Positions 9,867-17,928 of a stretch of 64,000 nt of DNA are shown here, in pieces. Both the position numbers and the translations under genes were made by a program. Positions within the stretch are counted from its first letter, which is position 1, and each line of letters opens with the position of its first letter. The stretch comes from Gammaproteobacteria bacterium (GTDB lineage Bacteria; Pseudomonadota; Gammaproteobacteria; VBWC01): positions 186,001 to 250,000 of the forward strand of contig JAHFRU010000002.1 in NCBI GenBank assembly GCA_023266115.1, read 5' to 3'. The notes under the pieces were generated by a model that worked only from the letters and a program-made list of their open reading frames with translations, did no database searches and had not been told where the DNA came from.

Positions 9867-11615
9867 ATGGGTGTAACGTCAGCCGAACCTGCTACCAACG
9901 CCAGGTTTCGCCGGGGACTAGTGGTTAGCGCCGGTCTCGGTGCCTTAGTGCTATACATTGTTCTTTATATACTGCCGCTCGGGTATCTTCCGTTGACGAT
10001 ACCGGATGAGGCGCGCTATGCCGAGATCCCCCGCGAAATGTTGAACTCCGGCAACTGGATCGTGCCGCATCTCGACGGGCTGCGCTATTTTGAGAAACCG
10101 CCGCTCGGTTACTGGGTCGGAGCCGTTGCGATCGCGCTGTTCGGTGAGAATCCCTTCGCTGTGCGGCTGCCCAGCGCGATCGCGACGGCGACCACGGCGT
10201 ATCTGGTGTATTTATTTGCAGGTTATACCGGCGCGCGCCGCGAGATAGCCGTGCTCGCCGCGACGATTTATCTGACCTTCCTCGAGGTATATGTCGTCGG
10301 TACCACCAACATACTGGACAGCCTGTTGGCGCTGTTTCTGACCGCGGCGATTGTGTTCGCCTACAAGGCGGCTTCCGACCAGATAACCTCCGCAAGTCGC
10401 GTTAGCTGGGTGCTATCCGGTGTGTTCATGGGTTGTGCCTTTCTGACCAAGGGATTTCTTGCGTTTGCGGTTCCTGCGATCGTGCTGCTGCCGTGGATTG
10501 CCTGGGAGGGACACTGGCGCATGTTGACGGGGCGCGCATGGCTGGCGCTTGCCGCCATCGTTATTGTCGCTCTTCCCTGGTCGTTGCTGGTGTTTGCGAA
10601 AGAGACGGATTTCTGGAATTATTTCTTTTGGGTCGAGCACATAAAGCGCTTTTTTGCAGACAATGCGCAGCATAAGGCGCCGTTTTACTACTTCATCGTT
10701 TACCTGCCGCTTTTCGCATTCCCGTGGATCAGTTTACTGCCTGCCGCATTAAAAGGACTGCGTCGACCTGCGAACGGGCCGGAACGCGGTGCGAAACGTT
10801 TGCTATGGTTGTGGCTGGTGCTGCCATTTTTGTTTTTTTCGGCGTCGAATGGAAAACTGCCCGCCTATATTCTGCCGTGTTTTGTGCCGTTGGCTGTATT
10901 GATTGCAGTCGGACTGGAACGCAATCTCGAACGCGCCGACGATAGATTATTTGATATCGGAGTACTGTTTAATGCTTTGATCCTTGCGTGTCTGTTTTCG
11001 GTAGTCGTAATCTCCCAGAGTTTTGGCATAGGTTTCCGTTTGTATGAAGCCAGTGAGTCCTGGCGCGCGGTGTTTTTGGCAGCAAGCCTGTTGGCGGCGG
11101 CAGCGTTGGCCCCTGTCGCGATACTGGCGAGGCGAGCAGAGGCCAAATTACTGGGCGCAGTTCTAATGTTATGTCCCGTATTGCTGGCGCTGCATTTTGT
11201 AATGCCCGACGAGGCGTGGAGGCATCAGGCACCGGGCAAACTGCTTGCACCCGCCCGTACTGGTATTCCCGATAACGCCGTCGTTATATCGGATGGATCG
11301 ACGATCCACGCGGTGACCTGGTATCTGAAGCGCAACGATATTTATCTCAGTGATGCCGGCGAACTCGAATATGGCCTCGGGTATGCGGATGCGGCGGGAC
11401 GCCTGCTTGACAAGGAGAAACTGGCCGCTTTACTGGTGCGTAACGACGGCAAGCGCGCGGTAGCGATGGTGTGCAAGCACAGTTGCGATCCAGAGCTGCT
11501 TGGGGTTTTTCCGGTAGATCATATGGAGTTGTCGCAATACGGAGAATTTATCATGTGGTATTTCGCTGGAGTTGCAGAAGGAGTAGCTGCTCCAATCTCC
11601 GCGGAAGGCCGGTAG
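9867..11615 (+). CDS. arnT: ArnT, lipid A 4-amino-4-deoxy-L-arabinose transferase
   Basis: This polytopic GT83 glycosyltransferase moves L-Ara4N from undecaprenyl phosphate to lipid A phosphates on the periplasmic face. After the first membrane helix it shows the ArnT loop motif PDEARYAEIPREM, then GNWIVPHLDGLRYFEKPPLGYW, followed by many hydrophobic segments. Length is 582 residues against about 550 in enterics. The ATG at 9867 follows the arnD stop by two bases; another ATG at 9837 lies inside arnD and would add ten residues, so the start is not certain. The arnE GTG overlaps its stop by one base. Confidence 0.93.
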   Translation: MGVTSAEPATNARFRRGLVVSAGLGALVLYIVLYILPLGYLPLTIPDEARYAEIPREMLNSGNWIVPHLDGLRYFEKPPLGYWVGAVAIALFGENPFAVRLPSAIATATTAYLVYLFAGYTGARREIAVLAATIYLTFLEVYVVGTTNILDSLLALFLTAAIVFAYKAASDQITSASRVSWVLSGVFMGCAFLTKGFLAFAVPAIVLLPWIAWEGHWRMLTGRAWLALAAIVIVALPWSLLVFAKETDFWNYFFWVEHIKRFFADNAQHKAPFYYFIVYLPLFAFPWISLLPAALKGLRRPANGPERGAKRLLWLWLVLPFLFFSASNGKLPAYILPCFVPLAVLIAVGLERNLERADDRLFDIGVLFNALILACLFSVVVISQSFGIGFRLYEASESWRAVFLAASLLAAAALAPVAILARRAEAKLLGAVLMLCPVLLALHFVMPDEAWRHQAPGKLLAPARTGIPDNAVVISDGSTIHAVTWYLKRNDIYLSDAGELEYGLGYADAAGRLLDKEKLAALLVRNDGKRAVAMVCKHSCDPELLGVFPVDHMELSQYGEFIMWYFAGVAEGVAAPISAEGR

Positions 11616-11965
11616 TGGATTTTCTGTTGATAGGCCTGGTGCTGCTGCTGACAGCGGCGGGTCAGGTGTTGCAGAAACTTGGCGCGGATCATGCTGCCCG
11701 GCCGGACGGCAACAGCGGATATATTCGCCGCGCCTTGTCGCGCAAGGAAATACACCGGGCGATTATCTGTCTGGCGATAGCCACGGCGTTATGGCTCGTC
11801 GTGCTGTATCGCATGGACGTCAGCAAGGCATTCCCGATTCTGAGTCTTAATTTTGTGGTGGTGCTTGTCGCCTCTCGCTGGATTCTTTCCGAAACCATCA
11901 CGCCGGAGCGGTGGATCGGCGCCACATTGATCACTATCGGGGTTCTATTGGTGGCTGCGACATGA
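11615..11965 (+). CDS. arnE: ArnE, undecaprenyl-phosphate-L-Ara4N flippase subunit
   Basis: A small EMR/DMT-type membrane protein of 116 residues with four hydrophobic segments: LLIGLVLLLTAAGQVLQKLGA at the start and FPILSLNFVVVLVASRWILSE in the third part. The start is the GTG at 11615, which shares a base with the arnT TAG and follows the ribosome site GGAAGG. The frame is open upstream but that part is antisense-like arnT sequence. With ArnF it is thought to move L-Ara4N-phosphoundecaprenol across the inner membrane. The stop overlaps the arnF ATG. Confidence 0.86.
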   Translation: MDFLLIGLVLLLTAAGQVLQKLGADHAARPDGNSGYIRRALSRKEIHRAIICLAIATALWLVVLYRMDVSKAFPILSLNFVVVLVASRWILSETITPERWIGATLITIGVLLVAAT

Positions 11966-12399
11966 CGCGAGGCAACCAAAGGGGGGTGGCGATGCTGTTC
12001 GTGCTGGCGAGCGTCATATTGTCCGCCTGCGCGCAACTCTTTATGAAGGCCAGCATGATCGAATTACAAGCGGTCGATGTCTGGCACCTTGCCGCAGCTT
12101 ATCCCGCGGAGCTGCCGGCGTGGTTGCCGGTTATCGCATGGGGCGTAGCCGGTCTCGGCTGTTATGCGCTCTCGTTGATCTTCTGGGTCGTCGCGTTGGC
12201 AGAATACGAACTAAGTCTGGCCTATCCGATGCTGGGTTTGAGTTATGTTTTGGTTTACGCCGCGGCCGTATTCTGGCCGAGATTCGGTGAGAGCGTTTCA
12301 TTGTCAAGAACCATGGGCGTATTGCTGATCATGGTCGGCATAGCGCTGATACAACGGAGGCGTCGCCCGACTGCGCGGCTGGCGACCAAAGGTGATTGA
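11962..12399 (+). CDS. arnF: ArnF, undecaprenyl-phosphate-L-Ara4N flippase subunit
   Basis: This 145-residue partner of ArnE has four membrane segments. The first is AMLFVLASVILSACAQLFMKASM, and YELSLAYPMLGLSYVLVYAAAVFWPRFGE is the ArnF/EamA-like core. Its ATG overlaps the arnE stop as ATGA. It closes the arn operon, so the seven-gene set for lipid A modification and polycation (polymyxin) resistance is complete here. No pmrA/phoP-type regulator gene is in the window. Confidence 0.86.
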   Translation: MTRGNQRGVAMLFVLASVILSACAQLFMKASMIELQAVDVWHLAAAYPAELPAWLPVIAWGVAGLGCYALSLIFWVVALAEYELSLAYPMLGLSYVLVYAAAVFWPRFGESVSLSRTMGVLLIMVGIALIQRRRRPTARLATKGD

Positions 12400-12547
12400 A
12401 CGGGGGCGGGGCAGCGGTAACGTGCAATCCGTGTCACGCGACGTATTATTGAGTCCATAACAATATAGGATTCTGTCGCAAACAGTTCCCGGGGCCGAGA
12501 AGGGTAGGCACGTCATCTCGGGGCAGCTGCAGTCAGGGGAAATGCAG

Positions 12548-12567
12548 TTGCCCCCGATGTTGCCCCC
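12548..12567 (+). repeat. Right copy of the direct repeat flanking the arn region (TTGCCCCC-N4-TTGCCCCC)
   Basis: A perfect pair of TTGCCCCC octamers separated by GATG, 114 bases from the 3' end of tRNA-Ala. It matches the layout of the copy at 4263-4282 (one mismatch in the octamers). Nothing else is recognised in the 282-base stretch between arnF and tRNA-Ala. Confidence 0.5.
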
Positions 12568-12681
12568 ACGAGCTGCCGGCTGTCAACGGCCAGTCTTGCC
12601 CCTTGTTGGACGATAACTGGCTGTTTATCCGTGAGTTAGTGGGCTTTGTCGGATGGTATCGGACGTTGCTGGATGATGAAA

Positions 12682-12757
12682 TGGTGGAGCGGAGGAGGAT
12701 CGAACTCCCGACCTCTGCATTGCGAACGCAGCGCTCTCCCAGCTGAGCTACCGCCCC
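12682..12757 (-). tRNA. tRNA-Ala (anticodon CGC)
   Basis: Read on the minus strand, the acceptor GGGGCGG pairs with CCGCTCC and includes the G3-U70 wobble pair that identifies alanine tRNAs. The D-arm is GCTC/GAGC, the anticodon stem CTGCG/TGCAG holds loop TTCGCAA (anticodon CGC, reading GCG), and the T-loop is TTCGATC. CCA is encoded. Length is 76 bases. Confidence 0.96.
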
Positions 12758-12861
12758 AGAAAGGCGCTCATTCTATCAGAAAGTCGCACAAGAGTAAGAG
12801 GGCAAACGGCGGATTTTCGACGTTCCCTGCTCCATGTAGTAAACAGACGGGAATCGCGTGG

Positions 12862-13353
12862 TTAAACAGAGGTCAGTGGCCGCGATGACGCGGCGGACAA
12901 GGTCGATGCGCCGTCGGGCCCGTACGATTCATTATTCGGCGCACTGCCCAGCAGGATGTTGAGCGCCTGTTCCGTTTTACGCCGCTGGAATACGGCCAGG
13001 CGGCCGTTGCGCAGGTTCTGTTCACGACACTGATGGACAGTATCGCGCAGCTGTTGCCACGACAAGACGAGCCGGGAACCGCCGCGGCGGTCGATAGCTG
13101 ATAAAAAACCTTCGATATCGCGATCGCCAGCGGATAATCCCGCCTGCGTCAGCAGTGACTCGTGCCGATGAGTCGCGAGCTCCATCTGTTGAATGAGCGG
13201 CTGCTTATCGGCAAGCGCTTGTTCGAGCAACTCGGCATTGCTGTCCGCGAGCGCCTGTTGTTCGGTCTGCAGTATCGCCAGCAAACGTGCGGCGGCGTCG
13301 ACTTCACTTTGGAGTACGCGGTGCAGCTCATGAATTACTGTGGCAGTGTCCAT
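12862..13353 (-). CDS. flgN: FlgN-family flagellar export chaperone
   Basis: This 163-residue, mostly helical protein of the FlgN family holds the hook-filament junction proteins FlgK and FlgL for export. Visible family features are the helical N-terminal half (LHRVLQSEVDAAARLLAILQTEQQAL) and the central NAELLEQALADKQPLIQQMELATHRHESLL. The tail is Ser/Ala-rich and probably disordered. It lies 38 bases after flgM on the same strand, the usual pairing, and is probably co-transcribed from the flgM sigma-28 promoter. Confidence 0.85.
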   Translation of the reverse strand: MDTATVIHELHRVLQSEVDAAARLLAILQTEQQALADSNAELLEQALADKQPLIQQMELATHRHESLLTQAGLSAGDRDIEGFLSAIDRRGGSRLVLSWQQLRDTVHQCREQNLRNGRLAVFQRRKTEQALNILLGSAPNNESYGPDGASTLSAASSRPLTSV

Positions 13354-13391
13354 CGGTTCGTCCCTTAACGCACGGTGAGGGTGGCAGTGAC

Positions 13392-13721
13392 TCAGGCGGC
13401 CTGGAGATTCAGGCCGAATTCCAGATTCAGTAGTTTGATCGCGACGCGCGCGGGATTGATTTTGAATGTACCGTGTTCCAGCTGATCGCGAACTTCCCGT
13501 ACGTGTTTCAGGTCAACGACCGGGACGCTCTCGAGATGACGTTCCATCTGTTGCAGGGTAGTCGCTGTTCTGGTCAGGCTGACGGTATCGGTGCTATCGG
13601 CCGGCGCGCTGTTATCGCTGCGACCGGCGGGTTTAGTTGCGTCATCGGCCTGCTGGGTTTTCGAGCGGGCACTTGTGTCGGAAAGCTGAGCGGCTGATTT
13701 TCCGATGATGTCAATCGGCAT
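13392..13721 (-). CDS. flgM: FlgM, anti-sigma-28 factor
   Basis: A 109-residue protein with the short start MPIDI, a disordered Ser/Thr/Asp-rich N-terminal half and the helical C-terminal sigma-28-binding part (VDLKHVREVRDQLEHGTFKINPARVAIKLLNLE). FlgM binds FliA until the hook-basal body is complete and is then secreted. A very strong ribosome site (AGGAGGT) precedes the ATG, and a sigma-28 promoter lies 30 bases upstream, so the gene is expected to feed back on its own sigma factor. Confidence 0.92.
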   Translation of the reverse strand: MPIDIIGKSAAQLSDTSARSKTQQADDATKPAGRSDNSAPADSTDTVSLTRTATTLQQMERHLESVPVVDLKHVREVRDQLEHGTFKINPARVAIKLLNLEFGLNLQAA

Positions 13722-13750
13722 GTGTATTACCTCCTGAAGGGGCGCAAATG

Positions 13751-13777
13751 TTAGCGGCTAGTGAATAGTGACCTTTA
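13751..13777 (-). promoter_or_regulatory. Sigma-28 promoter of flgM-flgN
   Basis: The minus strand reads TAAA-N15-GCCGCTAA, one base off the FliA consensus (GCCGATAA) and with exact 15-base spacing. The predicted start site is about 20 bases before the flgM ATG. A class 3 flgM promoter is known from Salmonella. Confidence 0.8.
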
Positions 13778-13793
13778 AACTGCATCCTTGCCG

Positions 13794-14567
13794 TTACATT
13801 CGCACCTGGACCACGCCAGCCGAGGTCACAGTGGCTTCGATAATCCTCCGTGATCCGAGATTCTGGACGCGTATACGCTCGCCTTGCAGTCCGTCCGCGA
13901 GCGCTTTTCCTTCCATACGTATATCCATGCCGTCGCCTTGCGCCGAGATTACGACGCGTTCTCCGCGCCGTACCAGGCGAGGTTGCTCGAGTATGCGCGG
14001 TGTCAATGTGGCACCTTTGCCGAGTGCCGTTTTTAATTGTTTTCCAATCGCAGACGGAACATGTTCAATGTAACCGGCGGTCAACGTCGACAGCTCTACG
14101 TCCGTTACCACGAGATCATCCTCATGCAACGTGACTCCGCGCGGCAGCGCCCGGCGTGTTACGACGATAGATCCGAACACCTTGACGCCGGCCGGCATAT
14201 AGATGGTCCAGGGTTTAGGACCTGCGCAGCGCACACCGATCGTCAGATTGCCGGTGGCGCGGCTGCCCGGCGGCAAAAATGCGTCCAGCTTACCGTTACA
14301 AGCGGCAAGATTCAGCCGCTCGTCGAGTCGACCGATGTCGATTTGTACCTCGTTTGTCTGCTCCGCCGTCTTCGCCTTTAAAAAAAATGCCGCAGCGTCC
14401 CGAATGGACTCATGGTCCTGAAACTCGGGAAGCGCCGCGGCCAGGGGGGTGAACTGGGTAGAGAGACAATAATAAAAAGCCATCCATGGCAGGGTCCGCA
14501 GCCGTCCTGGGCGGATATCCGTTTCGATCCTCCTTGCCGGATTCCTAACGTCATTGTATTCAGTCAC
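13794..14567 (-). CDS. flgA: FlgA, flagellar P-ring assembly chaperone
   Basis: This 257-residue periplasmic protein helps FlgI assemble into the P-ring. A basic N-terminus and the hydrophobic stretch LPWMAFYYCLSTQFTPLAAA act as signal peptide. The SAF domain and C-terminal beta part contain RRALPRGVTLHEDDLV, IGKQLKTALGKGATLTPRILEQPRLVRRGERVVI and the terminal GERIRVQNLGSRRIIEATVTSAGVV, all typical of FlgA. It lies on the minus strand with flgM and flgN, divergent from the cheV-like gene. A possible sigma-54-like site (CGGCAC-N5-AGGCA) lies upstream but its -12 box is poor. Confidence 0.92.
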   Translation of the reverse strand: MTEYNDVRNPARRIETDIRPGRLRTLPWMAFYYCLSTQFTPLAAALPEFQDHESIRDAAAFFLKAKTAEQTNEVQIDIGRLDERLNLAACNGKLDAFLPPGSRATGNLTIGVRCAGPKPWTIYMPAGVKVFGSIVVTRRALPRGVTLHEDDLVVTDVELSTLTAGYIEHVPSAIGKQLKTALGKGATLTPRILEQPRLVRRGERVVISAQGDGMDIRMEGKALADGLQGERIRVQNLGSRRIIEATVTSAGVVQVRM

Positions 14568-14666
14568 ATCTAAACCTTGATGTCGCTTGCCTCTGCGGTG
14601 CCGGGATTCCGGCGCAATCCGCGTTTAATTCATAGTGCAGCAAGATGCGTGCCGATTGCTTCGGGT

Positions 14667-14693
14667 TAAATAGCCGCAGGCAGGCGCCGATAC
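14667..14693 (+). promoter_or_regulatory. Sigma-28 promoter of the cheV-like gene
   Basis: TAAA-N15-GCCGATAC matches the FliA consensus in 11 of 12 fixed positions with exact spacing. It lies in the 157-base divergent region between flgA and the chemotaxis gene. Confidence 0.82.
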
Positions 14694-14724
14694 GTTTTCT
14701 GGTCAGTTCATAGGGTGCGGTGCG

Positions 14725-15216
14725 TTGGTGAATCCGGTCGGTAATCATCAGCAGGCGATGGGCGCCCCTGGGAGCAATCTCCTGGAGCTGTTGTTATTCC
14801 GGCTGGAGGGTCCGCAAGTCTACGGAATCGACGTTGCACGCGTGCGCGAAGTGATCAGGTGCCCGGAGCTGCGGCACCTGCCGGATGCGGGCCCGACCAA
14901 CTGCGGCGTGGTCACGCTGAGAGGTAACACATTTGCCGTCACGGACGCAGCACTTGCGATCGGCAAATCCGCAATAAGCAATATGGCTACCGGCTTTGTG
15001 ATTGTCACGGCGTCTGGCCACGCTGCTCACGGACTGCTGGTCCGCGAAGTCCAGCGCATCATCAAGGTTTCGCCGACCGATGTGCTGGTGCCACCGAAGG
15101 GAATATCACCCGCTAGCTATCTGGCGTCTGTGATTACCTTCGAGGGTCTCTTCGTCGAGATCATCGATTTCGACCGCATCCTGAGGGAAACTCTCGGATA
15201 TGCTGCGGCCGGCTGA
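14725..15216 (+). CDS. CheW-domain protein in the CheV position, without a receiver domain
   Basis: A 163-residue protein made of one CheW-like domain. It opens NLLELLLFRLEG and continues YGIDVARVREVIRCPELRHLP, GVVTLRGNTFAVTDA and DFDRIL, close to the CheW half of CheV. The gene order flgA-(this)-cheR-flgB is that of cheV in Pseudomonas and Xanthomonas, but CheV has a second, phosphorylatable receiver domain (total about 310 residues). Here a TGA ends the frame after the W domain, and only 115 bases remain before cheR. It should couple receptors to CheA but cannot be tuned by phosphorylation. Start uncertain: TTG at 14725, GTG at 14728 or ATG at 14758, none with a strong ribosome site. Confidence 0.82.
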   Translation: MVNPVGNHQQAMGAPGSNLLELLLFRLEGPQVYGIDVARVREVIRCPELRHLPDAGPTNCGVVTLRGNTFAVTDAALAIGKSAISNMATGFVIVTASGHAAHGLLVREVQRIIKVSPTDVLVPPKGISPASYLASVITFEGLFVEIIDFDRILRETLGYAAAG

Positions 15217-15331
15217 TGCGCCGCGGCCCGTTGTCGCGATGCCGCCATTGCCCGATCACGCGCAATCGGGGATGATGGTGACCGAATACGTATGTTCGCC
15301 GGGTTCAGATTAGTCTGGGTGGAAGAAAGCA

Positions 15332-16186
15332 GTGCCAATCACCGAAATCAGTGACGGGGAATATGACGAGTTTCGTGCGTTTCTTGAGCAGATCAGCGGT
15401 ATTGTGCTTGGCGAATCCAGGCAATATCTCGTACGTGGCCGGCTGCAACGGCTGCTCGATGAAGGCGGTTTCCTTTCACTGGGGCAGTTGAGCGCGGCAT
15501 TGCGTAGCGAAACGTCGCTCGATCTGCGCACGCGTGTGATTGACGCGATGACGACCAATGAAACCTCGTGGTTTCGCGATGAACTGCCTTATGACTATCT
15601 GTACCACGTCATCCTGCCGGAGCTAACGCGTGAAGGCGATGGCAAACTGCGCATCTGGTCGGCCGGCTGTTCCTCCGGTGAGGAACCGTATTCGATAGGC
15701 ATCGTCGTGCAGGAGTTTCTGGAGAAGAATCCGGGCAGTTTTTCTGCCGTTAAAATCGTCGCCACCGATATTTCCTCACAAATCATTGACCGGGCGAGCA
15801 TTGGGCAATATGAGGAGAGCAGTCTGTCCCGTGGGCTGGCAAACGCGGGCCGTGCCAAGTATTTCTCGCCTGTCGAAACCCGCTGGGCGATTAATCCGAA
15901 GATCCGGGATCGGGTGGAGTTCCGCCAGCATAACCTGCTGCAAAGCTTTACGCCGTTCGGTCAGTTCAACGTTGTGTTTTGCCGCAATGTCCTTTTTTAC
16001 TTTTCCCGCGTGAAGCGTTTGGACATCGTCGAGCGCGTGGTCAAGACAATCAAACCGAACGGATTTCTGGTGCTCGGCTCGGCGGAAACCATCGACCACG
16101 GGAGCCTGCCGTTGGCACGCAGCAAGCGATCGCCGGCCGGCATGGTGTATCGGCGTACCGGCGACCCCGGCGAAGAACCATCGTAA
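15332..16186 (+). CDS. cheR: CheR, chemoreceptor methyltransferase
   Basis: This 284-residue S-adenosylmethionine-dependent methyltransferase methylates glutamates of chemoreceptors for adaptation. The helical N-terminal domain is followed by the catalytic domain. It contains TNETSWFRD, IWSAGCSSGEEPYSIG (SAM-binding motif), IVATDIS, and FNVVFCRNVLFYF, and ends with GFLVLGSAETI. The start is GTG at 15332 with the ribosome site GGAAGAAAG. It follows the cheV-like gene and precedes flgB, as in pseudomonads. Confidence 0.94.
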   Translation: MPITEISDGEYDEFRAFLEQISGIVLGESRQYLVRGRLQRLLDEGGFLSLGQLSAALRSETSLDLRTRVIDAMTTNETSWFRDELPYDYLYHVILPELTREGDGKLRIWSAGCSSGEEPYSIGIVVQEFLEKNPGSFSAVKIVATDISSQIIDRASIGQYEESSLSRGLANAGRAKYFSPVETRWAINPKIRDRVEFRQHNLLQSFTPFGQFNVVFCRNVLFYFSRVKRLDIVERVVKTIKPNGFLVLGSAETIDHGSLPLARSKRSPAGMVYRRTGDPGEEPS

Positions 16187-16339
16187 CGGTGCCTCGCCGG
16201 AATCGGTACCGGCCGGTTCACGATATTTGGCTTTCTTGGCTGCTCGTTGTTGCCGCTTTGCGGCAGACTTTGCCTCTTGCGGCCTTATGCACGTAGCGCT
16301 ATTCCTCTAATTCCTTAATTTCCCGAATCATTACCGGCC

Positions 16340-16355
16340 TGGCATGGACGTTGCT
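16340..16355 (+). promoter_or_regulatory. Sigma-54 promoter of the flgB operon
   Basis: TGGCAT-N5-TTGCT: the GG and GC doublets are ten bases apart as sigma-54 requires, with one change from TGGCAC. It lies 34 bases before the flgB ATG and would drive flgBCDE and perhaps more. Confidence 0.78.
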
Positions 16356-16389
16356 GTGTATTGGGCAACACAAACCACGAGGTGGGAAC

Positions 16390-16794
16390 ATGGCAGGTGT
16401 CATCGACAAAGCGTTCGGTATCCATGCAGAGGCCGTAGGCCTGCGGGCGCGCCGCGCAGAGGTGCTCGCCACCAATCTTGCCAACGCGGACACCCCGGGT
16501 TTCAAGGCGAAAGATGTAGATTTTCGCGCGGAGATTGAACGGCTGCAGAACAACGATCAGTTTCGCGGCACTCTGACGACCACCCACTCGGCCCATATTG
16601 CGTTGAGTGACGGCGCCACGGGCGGCATCGAAACCCTGTACCGAAATCCATTGCAGCGCTCGCTCGATGGCAACACCGTAGAAGGCCAGGTCGAACAGGC
16701 CGAGTACATGCGTAATGCTCTGCAGATGCAGGCCAGTCTGAGGTTGCTGGATGGCCGTATCAAGGGCCTGATGACGGCGATACGAGGAGAGTAA
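16390..16794 (+). CDS. flgB: FlgB, flagellar proximal rod protein
   Basis: FlgB is 134 residues. The rod-family N-terminus reads AVGLRARRAEVLATNLANADTPGFKAKDVDF, which is the flagellar basal-body rod motif. It forms part of the proximal rod in the periplasm with FlgC, FlgF and FliE. The ATG at 16390 follows the ribosome site AGGTGGGA; the open frame reaches upstream to 16351 without need. flgC begins 3 bases after its stop. Confidence 0.94.
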   Translation: MAGVIDKAFGIHAEAVGLRARRAEVLATNLANADTPGFKAKDVDFRAEIERLQNNDQFRGTLTTTHSAHIALSDGATGGIETLYRNPLQRSLDGNTVEGQVEQAEYMRNALQMQASLRLLDGRIKGLMTAIRGE

Positions 16795-16797
16795 CCG

Positions 16798-17214
16798 ATG
16801 TCGTTCTTTAACATTTTTGATATCTCAGGCAGCGGCATGAACGCGCAATCGGTGCGATTGAATATCGTCTCAAGCAATCTTGCCAATGCGCAAAGCGTCG
16901 CCGGATCGGCTGCGCAGGCGTATCGGGCGAGGCATCCCGTTTTTACGACAATGCTGAACGAGCAGTTCGGCAGTGACGCTGCGTCTGCCGGCGTCGCCGT
17001 CACCGATGTTATCGAAAGCCAGGTCGCTGTCGAAAAGCGCTACGCGCCGGATAATCCGATCGCAGACAAGGACGGCTACGTCTATACATCAAACGTCAAT
17101 ACCATCGAAGAGATGGCGAATATGATTTCCGCCTCGCGTTCGTTTCAGCAGAACGTCGAGGTAATCGAAACAGCGAAGCAGTTGTTCCTGAGAACACTGA
17201 TGCTGGGTCAGTAG
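16798..17214 (+). CDS. flgC: FlgC, flagellar proximal rod protein
   Basis: FlgC is 138 residues. The N-terminal rod motif is SGSGMNAQSVRLNIVSSNLANAQS, and the C-terminal helix is NTIEEMANMISASRSFQQNVEVIETAKQLFLRTL. These two ends make the coiled coil typical of rod proteins exported by the flagellar type III apparatus without a signal peptide. It sits in the flgBCDE run with 3-base spacing to flgB. Confidence 0.95.
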   Translation: MSFFNIFDISGSGMNAQSVRLNIVSSNLANAQSVAGSAAQAYRARHPVFTTMLNEQFGSDAASAGVAVTDVIESQVAVEKRYAPDNPIADKDGYVYTSNVNTIEEMANMISASRSFQQNVEVIETAKQLFLRTLMLGQ

Positions 17215-17232
17215 CGCTAACGGAGCCGGGGC

Positions 17233-17898
17233 ATGAATACGATTGATTCAAAGGTGCTGGCCGATCTCGGGGTTGCTGCCAACCCGCAGCCAAAGAAAAG
17301 CGAGCTTGGTCAGGACGCATTTATGAAGCTGATGATTACGCAGCTGCAGAATCAGGACCCGTTCAAGCCGATGGAGAACGGCGCATTCCTGACCCAGATC
17401 GCGCAGTTCAGCAGCGTCACCGGCATCGACAATCTTAACAAGTCGTTTAGCTCGGTCGCGAGCGCCTTGTATTCCAACCAGGCACTGCAGGCTTCGGCGC
17501 TGGTCGGACGCTCGGTACTGGTGCCGGGCGACCAGATGAAGATAGCGGACGGTGGCGAAATCAAAGGCGCTGTGGAATTACCTGCAAGCAGTGACAACGT
17601 CACAGTAACGATTCTGGACCGCTCCGGCCAGCCGATTCGCCAGCTCGAGCTTGGTATACACGAGAAGGGCATGGTCGAGTATGTGTGGGACGGCCGTGAC
17701 CAGGCAGGCAGCAGAGTCGCCGAAGGCCCGTATAAAATCGCGGCCAATGCGAGCGTTGGCGGTCAGATGACCGCACTTAACGGATTTATTCAGGCCCCGG
17801 TCGAGAGCGTTACGCTGCTGTCCGGTGGCCAGGGGATTACCTTGAATCTTGGTGGCATCGGGGAACGTGCCTTCAGCGACATCAAGAAAATCATGTAG
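17233..17898 (+). CDS. flgD: FlgD, hook-capping protein
   Basis: FlgD is 221 residues and caps the growing hook so that FlgE can polymerise. The N-terminal export region carries LGQDAFMKLMITQLQNQDPFKPMENGAFLTQIAQFSSVTGI, the FlgD signature. The C-terminal FlgD Ig-like and Tudor parts include VEYVWDGRDQAGSRVAEGPYKI. It lies between flgC and flgE, as usual. Confidence 0.95.
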   Translation: MNTIDSKVLADLGVAANPQPKKSELGQDAFMKLMITQLQNQDPFKPMENGAFLTQIAQFSSVTGIDNLNKSFSSVASALYSNQALQASALVGRSVLVPGDQMKIADGGEIKGAVELPASSDNVTVTILDRSGQPIRQLELGIHEKGMVEYVWDGRDQAGSRVAEGPYKIAANASVGGQMTALNGFIQAPVESVTLLSGGQGITLNLGGIGERAFSDIKKIM

Positions 17899-17928
17899 TG
17901 GAAACGGCAATAGTCGAGGAGAACAGTC

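Noticed and set aside
14568-14640. Sigma-54-like site CGGCAC-N5-AGGCA upstream of flgA on the minus strand
   Set aside because: The GG-N10-GC spacing fits but the -12 box lacks the TT of TTGC, so it was not listed as a promoter.
14560-14748. 62-codon minus-strand frame just upstream of flgA
   Set aside because: It overlaps the flgA start by 8 bases and the divergent sigma-28 promoter, and shows no family likeness.
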